A stretch of DNA of 64,000 nucleotides. It comes from Flavobacterium sp. LC2016-01 (lineage in GTDB: Bacteria > Bacteroidota > Bacteroidia > Flavobacteriales > Flavobacteriaceae). The first letter of the stretch is position 1. Every line of letters begins with the position of its first letter. The notes below the pieces were generated by a model. That model did not search any database and was not told the origin of the DNA. It worked only from the letters and a program-made list of their open reading frames with translations. The position numbers and the translations under genes are program-made. Location: positions 186,001-250,000 of the forward strand of contig NZ_WMIC01000004.1 in assembly GCF_009711135.1 (NCBI RefSeq). Direction: 5' to 3'. This document shows positions 24,338-31,853 of this stretch, in pieces.

Positions 24338-26608
24338 TTATGAATTAATTGCGATACCAGTTCGAGATTTCATTAAAGGAATAACTCTTGACTGCGATAA
24401 GGCTAATTTTTCCATTAATAATCTTGCAGTCAAAAAACAAACAGTCGATTCTGCACCCTGATTTAAGTTGATATTTTCTTTCTCCAGTCCGTCATAACCA
24501 CCACCGCTTACTGGATTGTACATAATTTGATTTAAATGATTTTTGCCTAAAAACCAGTTAAACGCAGCTTTCATTTTCTTTTTGTAATGCGGTGTTTTAA
24601 AAGCATTATAAAAAGTATTTAGAGTTTGAATTGTATAAGTAACATCGATTGGCTGTTCTCCATATTGACTTGGTTCTGAACCTTTATGATGCCAGCTTTG
24701 ATTTGAAATTGCTTTAAAATTTCCATCTGCAAATGTTTTAGAAATTAAGAAATCTAAGGAGTCCAAAGCTACTTTTTTGTAAATAGGTTTATTGGTAATT
24801 AAGTAAGCATAGAGCATAGACTCTGGCAGAATTCCATTTCCGTAGGTTAAATAATTTTCAAACCATTGCCAGTCTTCCGTCGCAGTGTCTTCATAATTTG
24901 CCAGCAGTTTTGCATTTAGTTTACTGATTATTGCCGCAACATATAAATTAGGAATCGTCGCGTGATATAAATATAAACCTTTAGTTGCAAAGCCAATAGA
25001 ACGAGGTGACTGAATAGTTTCGGTCCATTTTAAAGAATTCAATAAACATTTAGTCGCTTTTTTAATAATAGCTTCTGGAAGAATGTCTGAAAGAGAGACT
25101 ACTGTTCCCAATGCCCAAATAGCCCTTGCATTTGAATCTTCTAAATTGACTTCGGCATTCTGTTCAATATGCTCTCGGTTTTCCTGATCGACATAATTGA
25201 TAAAATCTCCTTTTGGTTTTTGGCAGCGCTGAATAAAATCTAAATAGATTAGAATATAGGCTAAATCCTCTTTATCCTGAGTCAGTTTATAATGCATGCA
25301 AAAAGCAATTAATGCCCTTGCATTATCATCTAAAGTATATCCTGAATCTAAATCGGGAATAGAAATTTTACTGAACTGGATAATACCAAGTTCTGTAGTT
25401 AATTTTTTGATATGGTTTAATTGAATTGCCGGATAACTGTGTTTAATTTCTGATGGATTTTCAATTAAGTTTTTATAGGTATTGATGTGTATAATGGCAG
25501 CATTTTCCCAAGAAGAAGCACGCATTTTGGTAAATGAATTGATTCCCATTTCATGTCTTAAATTTTCATCAGAAATCAGTTTGATTGCCGCTGCTGCAAA
25601 TTGATCAACATTTCCAATATCTACTAATATTCCTGAATCTGGCGTTAAGACTTCTTTTGTATGCGGAATTTTTGAGGCAACTATAGGACAAGCACAGCTC
25701 ATTGCATAAGCAAATGTTCCGCTTACAGCCTGATTGGGATCTTTGGAAGTAAACATATAAATATCTGTTGCTTTTAGATATTCTAAAAGTTCATCAGTAT
25801 CTAGATATTGATTAATAAAACGAACGTTATTTTCAAGTTTTAATTCCTCAACAATTCCTTCCAGTTTTTCGCGGTAAGTATCTACACCGTCTTTAATTAA
25901 ATTTGGGTGTGTTTTTCCAATTATTAAATACAAGGCATTTGGTGCTTTTTCAATAATTTTTGGAAGCGCCTGAAGCCCGGTTTCTATATTTTTTCCTTCG
26001 CCTAAAAGCCCGAAAGTAGAAAGTACTAATCGATCTTCAATGTTTAATTTTTCTTTTGCCTGAGCAGGAGTTTCATAAACCACTATATGAGTTCCGTGAG
26101 GTACGCAGGTGATTATTTTTTCGTCAATTTCATAGTCATTAACCAATATTTCTTTCGATTTATTTGTCATCACAAAAACCGAATTACTGTAGCTCAATAG
26201 CAGTTTTACAAACGTTTTTAAATCATTATTCGGATTCGGAATTACACTGTGAAATGTAAACGTAACCGGCTTTTTAATGACATTTAAAAAGTCTAAAAGA
26301 TAATCGCCATAGTTTCCTGAAAACAAACCAAATTCATGCTGAATATGAACTAATTTTACAGCGTCGTCTTTATTAATTTCTTCGGCTGTTTTAGCATATT
26401 CTTCTCTGTTTTTTGTGTTTAAAGTAAATGCCTGTGTAGGTTTTTCTTTTGGTTTATCAACAAGTTCACAGATTTCGCATTTGATAGATTTACCGTAAAC
26501 ATCGGTGATTCCTTTGATTGTATCCTGCGTATAAGTTGCTATACCGCATTGTGTTGGCGGGAAAGTAGATAAAAAAACTATTTTGGATTTATTGGATATC
26601 GTCTTCAT
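24338..26608 (-). CDS. Family 4 glycosyltransferase fused to an alpha-helical domain
   Basis: The 756-residue protein has two parts. Residues about 8-385 are a GT-B fold GT4 transferase beginning FLSTFPPTQCGIATYTQD, with SGTFAYAMSCACPIVAS in the donor-binding half. This lacks the classical E-x7-E glutamates, but the SG-x-AYA-x form is one I recall for the mannosyltransferase-like GT4 subgroup. Residues about 400-740 are helical with DSGYTLDDNARALIAF and resemble an alpha/alpha toroid of glycan-processing enzymes. No signal peptide is present, so it is cytosolic. It overlaps the GH130 gene by 20 bases, implying a joint role in beta-mannoside or similar glycan metabolism. Confidence 0.8.
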   Translation of the reverse strand: MKTISNKSKIVFLSTFPPTQCGIATYTQDTIKGITDVYGKSIKCEICELVDKPKEKPTQAFTLNTKNREEYAKTAEEINKDDAVKLVHIQHEFGLFSGNYGDYLLDFLNVIKKPVTFTFHSVIPNPNNDLKTFVKLLLSYSNSVFVMTNKSKEILVNDYEIDEKIITCVPHGTHIVVYETPAQAKEKLNIEDRLVLSTFGLLGEGKNIETGLQALPKIIEKAPNALYLIIGKTHPNLIKDGVDTYREKLEGIVEELKLENNVRFINQYLDTDELLEYLKATDIYMFTSKDPNQAVSGTFAYAMSCACPIVASKIPHTKEVLTPDSGILVDIGNVDQFAAAAIKLISDENLRHEMGINSFTKMRASSWENAAIIHINTYKNLIENPSEIKHSYPAIQLNHIKKLTTELGIIQFSKISIPDLDSGYTLDDNARALIAFCMHYKLTQDKEDLAYILIYLDFIQRCQKPKGDFINYVDQENREHIEQNAEVNLEDSNARAIWALGTVVSLSDILPEAIIKKATKCLLNSLKWTETIQSPRSIGFATKGLYLYHATIPNLYVAAIISKLNAKLLANYEDTATEDWQWFENYLTYGNGILPESMLYAYLITNKPIYKKVALDSLDFLISKTFADGNFKAISNQSWHHKGSEPSQYGEQPIDVTYTIQTLNTFYNAFKTPHYKKKMKAAFNWFLGKNHLNQIMYNPVSGGGYDGLEKENINLNQGAESTVCFLTARLLMEKLALSQSRVIPLMKSRTGIAINS

Positions 26609-27668
26609 GGGGATTCTGTTTTAATTCAGTTAATAAGTCGTTGAGGTTCAAAGAGGCCACTGCAATTTTATCATCGGCGGCACCGTAATAAATATATAGA
26701 AGGTCATCAAAAATGGCAGTTCCGGTAGGGAAGACCACATAATTTACATAACCGTGTCTTTCATAATATTCTGATGGCGTGATAATCGGTTTTGTTAATC
26801 TCGACAGTACTTTTGAAGGATCATTAAGATCTAACAAAGCGGCACAGGCATGATAAACTAGACCTTTTTCACGTCTTTCGGCGGCATGATAAATCAACAG
26901 CCAGCCGTCTTCAGTTTCAATAGGCGGGGCGCCTGGACCAATATGACTGGTTTCGTGGTCATATTTAGGTTCCAGAATAATATGGTCTGGTAAGTTTTTG
27001 ATGTAGTCTTTCCAAAATTCAACCGTCAGATCGGTTTTTTTTTCAAAAGAAAATATTTGAATTGAAGGAAATAATCTATGTAAAGCTATGAATTTCCCAT
27101 CAATTTTCTTAGGAAAAAGAACTACATTTTTGTCCCATACATATAAATTTTCTTTCATTGTTTCTGTCAGCGGATAATTTCTTGCTGTGTTGAAAGCTAA
27201 TATTCTGGCAATGCTTGCTGTTTGTAAGTGTTTGCGAATCAAGTTTGTAAATTCATTTAAAATAAATCGGGGCGTTATAATGCCTTTCTTTTTAAAAGAG
27301 GTTATATCTTTTGATGTTGCCAGAGCACCGCATGCATTTATGCCGTCATAGGTTACATATGTCATATAGAATCGATCGTCAATTTTTACAATTCTGGGAT
27401 CTTCTACGCCGTGAATTTCATAAATATATTCAGGAACAAAAATAGGTTCTGTATGTCGTTCAACTAAATTTTTTGGACCTTCAAAACGGCAATAGCCTAT
27501 AGTTGAAAAATTTCCTCTTTTCGCAGCTCTGTAAAACATATGAACATTGTTTCCATCTTGATAAATTGCTGGATTTAGAACTCCGAGTTCTTCAAAAGCA
27601 CGTTCTGTTTTCTCTAAAATGACACCATGTTTTACAGCGGTTAAGCTTTTTGCAACTGCTACTTCCAT
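26589..27668 (-). CDS. GH130-family glycoside phosphorylase
   Basis: The 359-residue five-bladed propeller enzyme belongs to GH130, whose members phosphorolyse beta-mannosides (mannosyl-glucose, beta-1,2- or beta-1,4-manno-oligosaccharides). The proton donor is expected at Asp90 in GVEDPRI. Other family features are LNPAIYQDGN, MFYRAA and the late GPGAPPIETEDGWLLIYHAAE and YYGAADDKIAVA. It has no signal peptide, hence cytosolic. It precedes and overlaps the GT4 gene by 20 bases. Whether the pair makes or recycles a mannoside is not visible in the sequence. Confidence 0.88.
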   Translation of the reverse strand: MEVAVAKSLTAVKHGVILEKTERAFEELGVLNPAIYQDGNNVHMFYRAAKRGNFSTIGYCRFEGPKNLVERHTEPIFVPEYIYEIHGVEDPRIVKIDDRFYMTYVTYDGINACGALATSKDITSFKKKGIITPRFILNEFTNLIRKHLQTASIARILAFNTARNYPLTETMKENLYVWDKNVVLFPKKIDGKFIALHRLFPSIQIFSFEKKTDLTVEFWKDYIKNLPDHIILEPKYDHETSHIGPGAPPIETEDGWLLIYHAAERREKGLVYHACAALLDLNDPSKVLSRLTKPIITPSEYYERHGYVNYVVFPTGTAIFDDLLYIYYGAADDKIAVASLNLNDLLTELKQNPHEDDIQ

Positions 27669-27930
27669 AATTTTTCAATTTTCATCTAAAATTACTTTAG
27701 AAACAAGGGGACAATTAATCCAATCGATCAAAAAAATGACTCAATCGCTTATAAATGGGAATTTTGTAAATAGAGTAAATGAATTGTAATAATCTAAAGA
27801 GCGATTTCATTTTTAGCTTATTGTGTTATAAAAATAATTTTTAGAGTTAATATGAATGAGATTAACAAGTGAGTTTTGTAAAGAGAAGAAAAAATAGTAA
27901 AAAGGAATATTTACAATTAAATAAAGTGTT

Positions 27931-28098
27931 ATGTCACATTGGACAGTAAGTTTTAGTGTTCTGACAATTATTGCCGGAATATTTGGTTTTGGAGTAATCG
28001 ACAATGGAGCCGAGAGCATTGCACAATTGTTTTTCTTTATTTTTTTAATATTAACTATTATTACCATAATAATAGGGCGAATAACAATATCGCATTAA
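27931..28098 (+). CDS. DUF1328-type (UPF0391) small membrane protein
   Basis: This 55-residue ORF (MSHWTVSFSV to RITISH) has two hydrophobic segments (7-22 and 31-49) separated by VIDNGAES. The pattern FSVLTIIAGIFGFG then AQLFFFIFLIL is characteristic of the DUF1328 family of small inner-membrane proteins, often stress-induced. The start is preceded by an AT-rich stretch without Shine-Dalgarno, normal for this phylum. A strong terminator begins four bases after the stop, which supports a real transcribed gene. Confidence 0.8.
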   Translation: MSHWTVSFSVLTIIAGIFGFGVIDNGAESIAQLFFFIFLILTIITIIIGRITISH

Positions 28099-28101
28099 AC
28101 G

Positions 28102-28138
28102 AAAAACGCGAAATCAAAATATTTGGTTTCGCGTTTTT
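28102..28138 (+). terminator. Terminator after DUF1328 gene
   Basis: A near-continuous stem pairs 28102-28118 with 28122-28138 (core AACGCGAAA/TTTCGCGTT, one G-T pair), followed by a run of Ts. Confidence 0.88.
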
Positions 28139-28160
28139 TTTTTATTTTTCTATTTCGAAA

Positions 28161-28628
28161 TTAGCTTTTTAATGACTGATATTTTTTATGAATAAAAGCA
28201 ATTGGAATTCCGATACAGCATATCAAAATTATGATGGATAAGAATAAAGGAAAGTCTAAATGCTTTTCTGGAAGTACCGGAAATACTACTGGAAGTACTA
28301 CCAAGTTCATTATAATCCAAACAAAAACCCCGTAAACAATTCCAGAAAGCAGTGTGTTTTTTTTCAGAAATGAAAAATAAGGAAAAACGGTAAAATAGAA
28401 CCACGCAAAAGTAAAAGCAATGAAGTAATGCAGTAAAAGTCCATAAAGTGCCATTTGGGCTCCCCCGCTGTAAGCTTCTTTTTTAAAGATACCGCTGGCA
28501 ATTGACTGTAAAATTTTAATTCCGGTTGTTTTGTTTAGAATGCCTGCATAAATGGTAATTGCAGCAACCACATCTAACGTCCCTGCAATTAATCCAGCTA
28601 TAAAAATAGCGCCACTTTTTGATTTCAT
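28161..28628 (-). CDS. Four-helix membrane protein of unknown function
   Basis: The 155-residue product has four predicted transmembrane segments (about 7-27, 60-82, 90-115, 127-147). The motif AGLIAGTLDVVAA at the N-terminus and the layout recall the YagU/DUF1440-like family, but the match is weak. No catalytic residues stand out. It is followed upstream at 28663 by a DinB gene on the same strand (34-base gap), suggesting co-transcription. Confidence 0.7.
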   Translation of the reverse strand: MKSKSGAIFIAGLIAGTLDVVAAITIYAGILNKTTGIKILQSIASGIFKKEAYSGGAQMALYGLLLHYFIAFTFAWFYFTVFPYFSFLKKNTLLSGIVYGVFVWIIMNLVVLPVVFPVLPEKHLDFPLFLSIIILICCIGIPIAFIHKKYQSLKS

Positions 28629-28662
28629 ATAAATAGGTTTTTGGTTGATTTGAAGCTTTAAA

Positions 28663-29172
28663 TTATACTTTGGTTAGTGTTTTTAGTATGGAATTTAGTT
28701 GATAAGTATGCCGCTGCGTGTGAACAAGCGCAAAATGAATCCATTCAAAAATAGTGAAATGTTCAAAACCTGGCACATTGAAATCCAGACACGTTAAGGT
28801 TAAATCATATTTTTCTGCAGACTCAAACAACTCAGATTCTATTTTTTTTAAAGATGAAGTTAATTGATTTTTGTCGTATTCTTTTTTCTCTGGAATTAGA
28901 AAATCTGGTGCATTCATTTTGGTACTAAAATCGAGAAAAATGGCATCTAATTGCAATACATTATCATCATATTTCCGAATGGTTTTTTTTGTTTTTCCAG
29001 CAAATAATTTAGGAAAACCGGAGCATGCAAGAATAATATGCTGTGCTGTTTGTCCTGCGGTCCAGCTTCCTTGATATGGAATTTGGTTTAATTCTTCCTC
29101 CGAAAATGAGGAAAGTATTTCATTCAGTTTTAGATATGTTTCGACAATGTTTTTTTGGACTGCTGTTTTCAT
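28663..29172 (-). CDS. DinB-family protein
   Basis: The 169-residue protein is a four-helix bundle of the DinB/YfiT superfamily. Visible features are the early helix ETYLKLNEILSSFSEEELNQ, then WTAGQTAQHIILA with the first metal-ligand-type His, and near the end WIHFALVHTQRHTYQL with further His residues. Superfamily members bind a divalent metal and act as thiol-dependent transferases or in stress responses; the reaction here is unknown. The gene precedes the membrane protein at 28161-28628 by 34 bases. Confidence 0.82.
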   Translation of the reverse strand: MKTAVQKNIVETYLKLNEILSSFSEEELNQIPYQGSWTAGQTAQHIILACSGFPKLFAGKTKKTIRKYDDNVLQLDAIFLDFSTKMNAPDFLIPEKKEYDKNQLTSSLKKIESELFESAEKYDLTLTCLDFNVPGFEHFTIFEWIHFALVHTQRHTYQLNSILKTLTKV

Positions 29173-29303
29173 TTTGTCAATTTTAAATTACACTTGTGAT
29201 CTGAAAGAATAGTTTGCTTTTCTATAAAATTGATTCTCTTTCAAAAGTACAATAAAAAATTTTAAAATGTTTTAAATCAACGGTTTAATGTTTTTTAGGA
29301 GTC

Positions 29304-29513
29304 TTATAAAAGCACTTCGCAATGAAAACCATAGGAATCGAGAAGATCTATTATTTTTCGATTTGAAATGGATGAGGCATGAATCCGCAGAATTTTGTCG
29401 CAATCTTCTAAATCAAAATTGATTATGCTGTCTGGGAAATGTTCAAGAAGTTTCCCAACAATCATAGCTGATTGCTCGACTTCCTGAACATTTGTTTTGA
29501 AAACCTCGATCAT
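29304..29513 (-). CDS. Small conserved-type protein, heavy-metal-domain-like
   Basis: The 69-residue product (MIEVFKTNVQEVEQSA to SYGFHCEVLL) has a beta-alpha-beta-beta-alpha-beta pattern like HMA/copper chaperone folds but lacks the CxxC metal site. I recall similar short proteins in flavobacteria without assigned function. It starts 13 bases after... the stop of nothing: its own upstream region is 131 bases of AT-rich DNA, and its downstream DoxX gene lies upstream on the same strand (29526-29906) 12 bases away, so the pair is likely an operon with DoxX first. Confidence 0.65.
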   Translation of the reverse strand: MIEVFKTNVQEVEQSAMIVGKLLEHFPDSIINFDLEDCDKILRIHASSISNRKIIDLLDSYGFHCEVLL

Positions 29514-29525
29514 AATTTCAAAAGT

Positions 29526-29906
29526 TTATAACGCGATGTTTTTATAGCGTTCTATTTTATGATAGTAGATATATGAAATGGCAAGAATCACTAAAATAAT
29601 TAATGGGAAAAAGCTTTGAAAATTTATTCCGTCAACCGCAAAATGGCTAATTGAGGCAAAGATAAAATCAAATCCAAATCCGGCATAAGCCCATTCTTTT
29701 ACATTTTTTGGAACTTGTGGAATCACTAATGCTAAAACGCCCAATACTTTGAAAACGACTAATGCATTTCCAAAATATTCCGGATAACCTAAATGTCTGA
29801 TTCCTTCTTTTGCTAATTCTGTCTGCGAAGTCAACGCTGGCATTACGCCTTCAAATAAAAAGATTAGAATTGTTGTTGTCCAAAAAATAATTTTTGCTTT
29901 TTTCAT
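29526..29906 (-). CDS. DoxX-family membrane protein
   Basis: The 126-residue protein has four hydrophobic helices (about 5-22, 45-63, 70-87, 95-113). The segments FLFEGVMPAL, GYPEYFGNALVVFKVLGVLALV and WAYAGFGFDFIFASISHFAVDG match DoxX-like proteins, which are inner-membrane proteins loosely tied to thiol/redox stress or quinone chemistry. The 69-residue gene follows 12 bases downstream on the same strand. Confidence 0.82.
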   Translation of the reverse strand: MKKAKIIFWTTTILIFLFEGVMPALTSQTELAKEGIRHLGYPEYFGNALVVFKVLGVLALVIPQVPKNVKEWAYAGFGFDFIFASISHFAVDGINFQSFFPLIILVILAISYIYYHKIERYKNIAL

Positions 29907-30070
29907 GTGGTTTATTTTTAAATAGTTATTAGTTAATGTATTACAAACATAACTAATCTTTCTTTTTGAAGAAATATATATTTAAGACTATTTTAGGGGC
30001 ATTTGAGACAAGTTTTATTAATTGTGAATTGTGAATTGTGAATTTTGCACCTATTATACGGTTTGTCTTC

Positions 30071-30148
30071 CTGAGCGAAGTCGAAGGACCGCACAGAGAC
30101 TCCACAAAGATTGTCGATTTTGATTGCGTGGGCTTCGACTTCGCTCAG
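30071..30148. repeat. CTGAGCGAAGTCGAAG inverted repeat
   Basis: Perfect 16-bp arms lie at 30071-30086 and 30133-30148. The same 16-mer occurs at 12597-12612. Upstream (30012-30040) are short GTGAATT direct repeats, and downstream (30180-30225) ATCCG-rich direct repeats. The whole 29907-30306 gap is repeat DNA with no gene. Confidence 0.85.
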
Positions 30149-30234
30149 CCTGACAAAAAATGCGAATAAAAAATCCGTTAAATCCGCGCTTTCGCAAAGC
30201 GAATCCGTGTCATCCGTGTGCAATGACAAACTAA

Positions 30235-30270
30235 AAAACGCCATGAAACCCAAAGGTCTCACAGCGTTTT
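30235..30270 (-). terminator. Terminator of RND operon 1
   Basis: AAAACGC (30235-30241) pairs with GCGTTTT (30264-30270), with an inner GA-ACC/GGT-TC stem. It lies 37 bases past the stop of the outer membrane factor gene. Confidence 0.7.
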
Positions 30271-30306
30271 CATCTCAAAAAATAAATAATTAACGGGTAT
30301 TGGGTA

Positions 30307-31725
30307 TTATTTCCAGCCTCCGCCTAGAGCGCGGTACAAATCTGTATTAGCTGTAAGCTGTTGTCTTTTGATATCAGCAAGTTCTAGTTCGCTTTGCAGT
30401 AAATTTGCCTGCGCCGTTAAAACTTCAAGATATTCTGCCATACCGTTTTTGAATAAAAGGTTAGCATTTTTAATTGCTTGCTGTAATGTTTTTACTTTCT
30501 CTTTCAAGAAGGTTTCCTGTTGCTGTAATTTCTCCACTTTAACTAAAGCATCAGAAACTTCGCTTACGGCAACCAAAACTGATTGTCTGAAACTTAAAAC
30601 GGCTTTTTCTCTTTCCGCTACAGCGATATTATATTGTGTTTTTAGTTTTTTATTGTTCAAAAGCGGCTGCGTTAATCCGCCTGCAACAGTTCCGAATAAA
30701 GAAGCCGGAATGTTGAACCAATTACTGGTCTCAAAAGAGTTTACGCCACCTTGAGCCGTAATTCTTAAAGTTGGATACAAATCGGCTTTTGTGATTCCTA
30801 CGTTTGCATTTGCGACTTTAAGAGCCAATTCGGCACTTTTTACGTCTGGTCTTCTGCTTACTAATGAAGACGGAATTCCGACTGCATTATTGTTTTTAAC
30901 TTCAATAGCGCTTAAACGAATTGTTCTTTCTTTAGAATCAGGAAACGAACCCGTTAAAACACTCAAAGCATTTTCCTGAATAGAAATATTTTGTTCCAAT
31001 AACGGAATCAATTGCGCTGCGTTTAATTTTTGTGCTTCCGATTGTTGAATCGCCAAAGTTGTTACCTGACCAGCATCGTATTTTAATTTGATAATATTTG
31101 TTGTACTATCATTTAAACGTAGATTTTGTCTGGCAATCTCTAATTGGGCATCCAACATCAACAGATTGTAATATCCTCTTGAAACGTTTGCAACAATATT
31201 CGTCTGCAATGCTTTTTTAACTTCTGCAGATTGCAAATATCCTGCGTAAGCCCCTTTTTTCTGATTTCTGATTTTTCCCCAGATATCAGCTTCCCAAGAA
31301 AGTGAAGCTCCAGCAGAATAATCATCGATATGTTTCGCACCAATTGCCTGATTTAAGTTCAATCCTGTAAAACTATTGTCAGAAGGATTGCTTGTGCTTG
31401 CGTTTACAAATAAATTGACCTGAGGCACATTTCCCCATTTTGACTGTGTAAAACGGTATTGTGCAATTTCAATGTTCTTTTCGGCAATCTGCAAATCGTT
31501 GTTTCTGGCAACGGCGCTGTCGATCAATTTGATAATATCTTTTTCTGTAAAGAAGTTTTTCCACTCCACATCGGCAATACTTGTTGTATCACTCGAAACC
31601 GATGCATTCCTGAAATTCTCAGGAAATGCATCTTTTGGAGTTTCAATATCCTTCGACACTTTACAGGATATTAAGGTCGTGATCAGAATGGCGAAGACCA
31701 CGATTTTGGTTATATGATTTTTCAT
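30307..31725 (-). CDS. RND efflux outer membrane factor (OprM/NodT-type lipoprotein)
   Basis: I start it at 31725 (MKNHITKIVV), giving 472 residues; the frame extends to 31752 but that would overlap the small gene at 31737-31850. The lipobox is LISC (Cys21). The body has the two OEP repeats of TolC-like channels, with AGASLSWEADIWGKIRNQKKGA, RGYYNLLMLDAQLEIARQNL and the mirror segment TQYNIAVAEREKAVLSFRQSVL. It forms the outer membrane duct for the pump encoded upstream. It is the last gene of the operon starting at 36182. Confidence 0.92.
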   Translation of the reverse strand: MKNHITKIVVFAILITTLISCKVSKDIETPKDAFPENFRNASVSSDTTSIADVEWKNFFTEKDIIKLIDSAVARNNDLQIAEKNIEIAQYRFTQSKWGNVPQVNLFVNASTSNPSDNSFTGLNLNQAIGAKHIDDYSAGASLSWEADIWGKIRNQKKGAYAGYLQSAEVKKALQTNIVANVSRGYYNLLMLDAQLEIARQNLRLNDSTTNIIKLKYDAGQVTTLAIQQSEAQKLNAAQLIPLLEQNISIQENALSVLTGSFPDSKERTIRLSAIEVKNNNAVGIPSSLVSRRPDVKSAELALKVANANVGITKADLYPTLRITAQGGVNSFETSNWFNIPASLFGTVAGGLTQPLLNNKKLKTQYNIAVAEREKAVLSFRQSVLVAVSEVSDALVKVEKLQQQETFLKEKVKTLQQAIKNANLLFKNGMAEYLEVLTAQANLLQSELELADIKRQQLTANTDLYRALGGGWK

Positions 31726-31736
31726 TCTTTCTTTTA

Positions 31737-31850
31737 TTAAATTTCTGTACAAGTATCTTTTCTAGTTTCAAGATCTCTCGAGATTCTGTACGATATATAG
31801 CCGATGCCAAATATGATGGCGACAAGGATGGTTGTGATATAGTTTTCCAT
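31737..31850 (-). CDS. 37-residue single-TM peptide between pump and outer membrane factor
   Basis: This frame reads MENYITTILVAIIFGIGYISYR, then a charged tail ISRDLETRKDTCTEI. Residues 4-21 are a plausible transmembrane helix, with a positive-inside tail. The ATG is three bases after the pump stop (31854), and its stop lies 11 bases before the chosen outer membrane factor start, so translational coupling is likely. Small single-helix partners of RND pumps are known (AcrZ with AcrB), but there is no clear similarity here. It could instead be a chance ORF. Confidence 0.5.
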   Translation of the reverse strand: MENYITTILVAIIFGIGYISYRISRDLETRKDTCTEI

Positions 31851-31853
31851 TTA

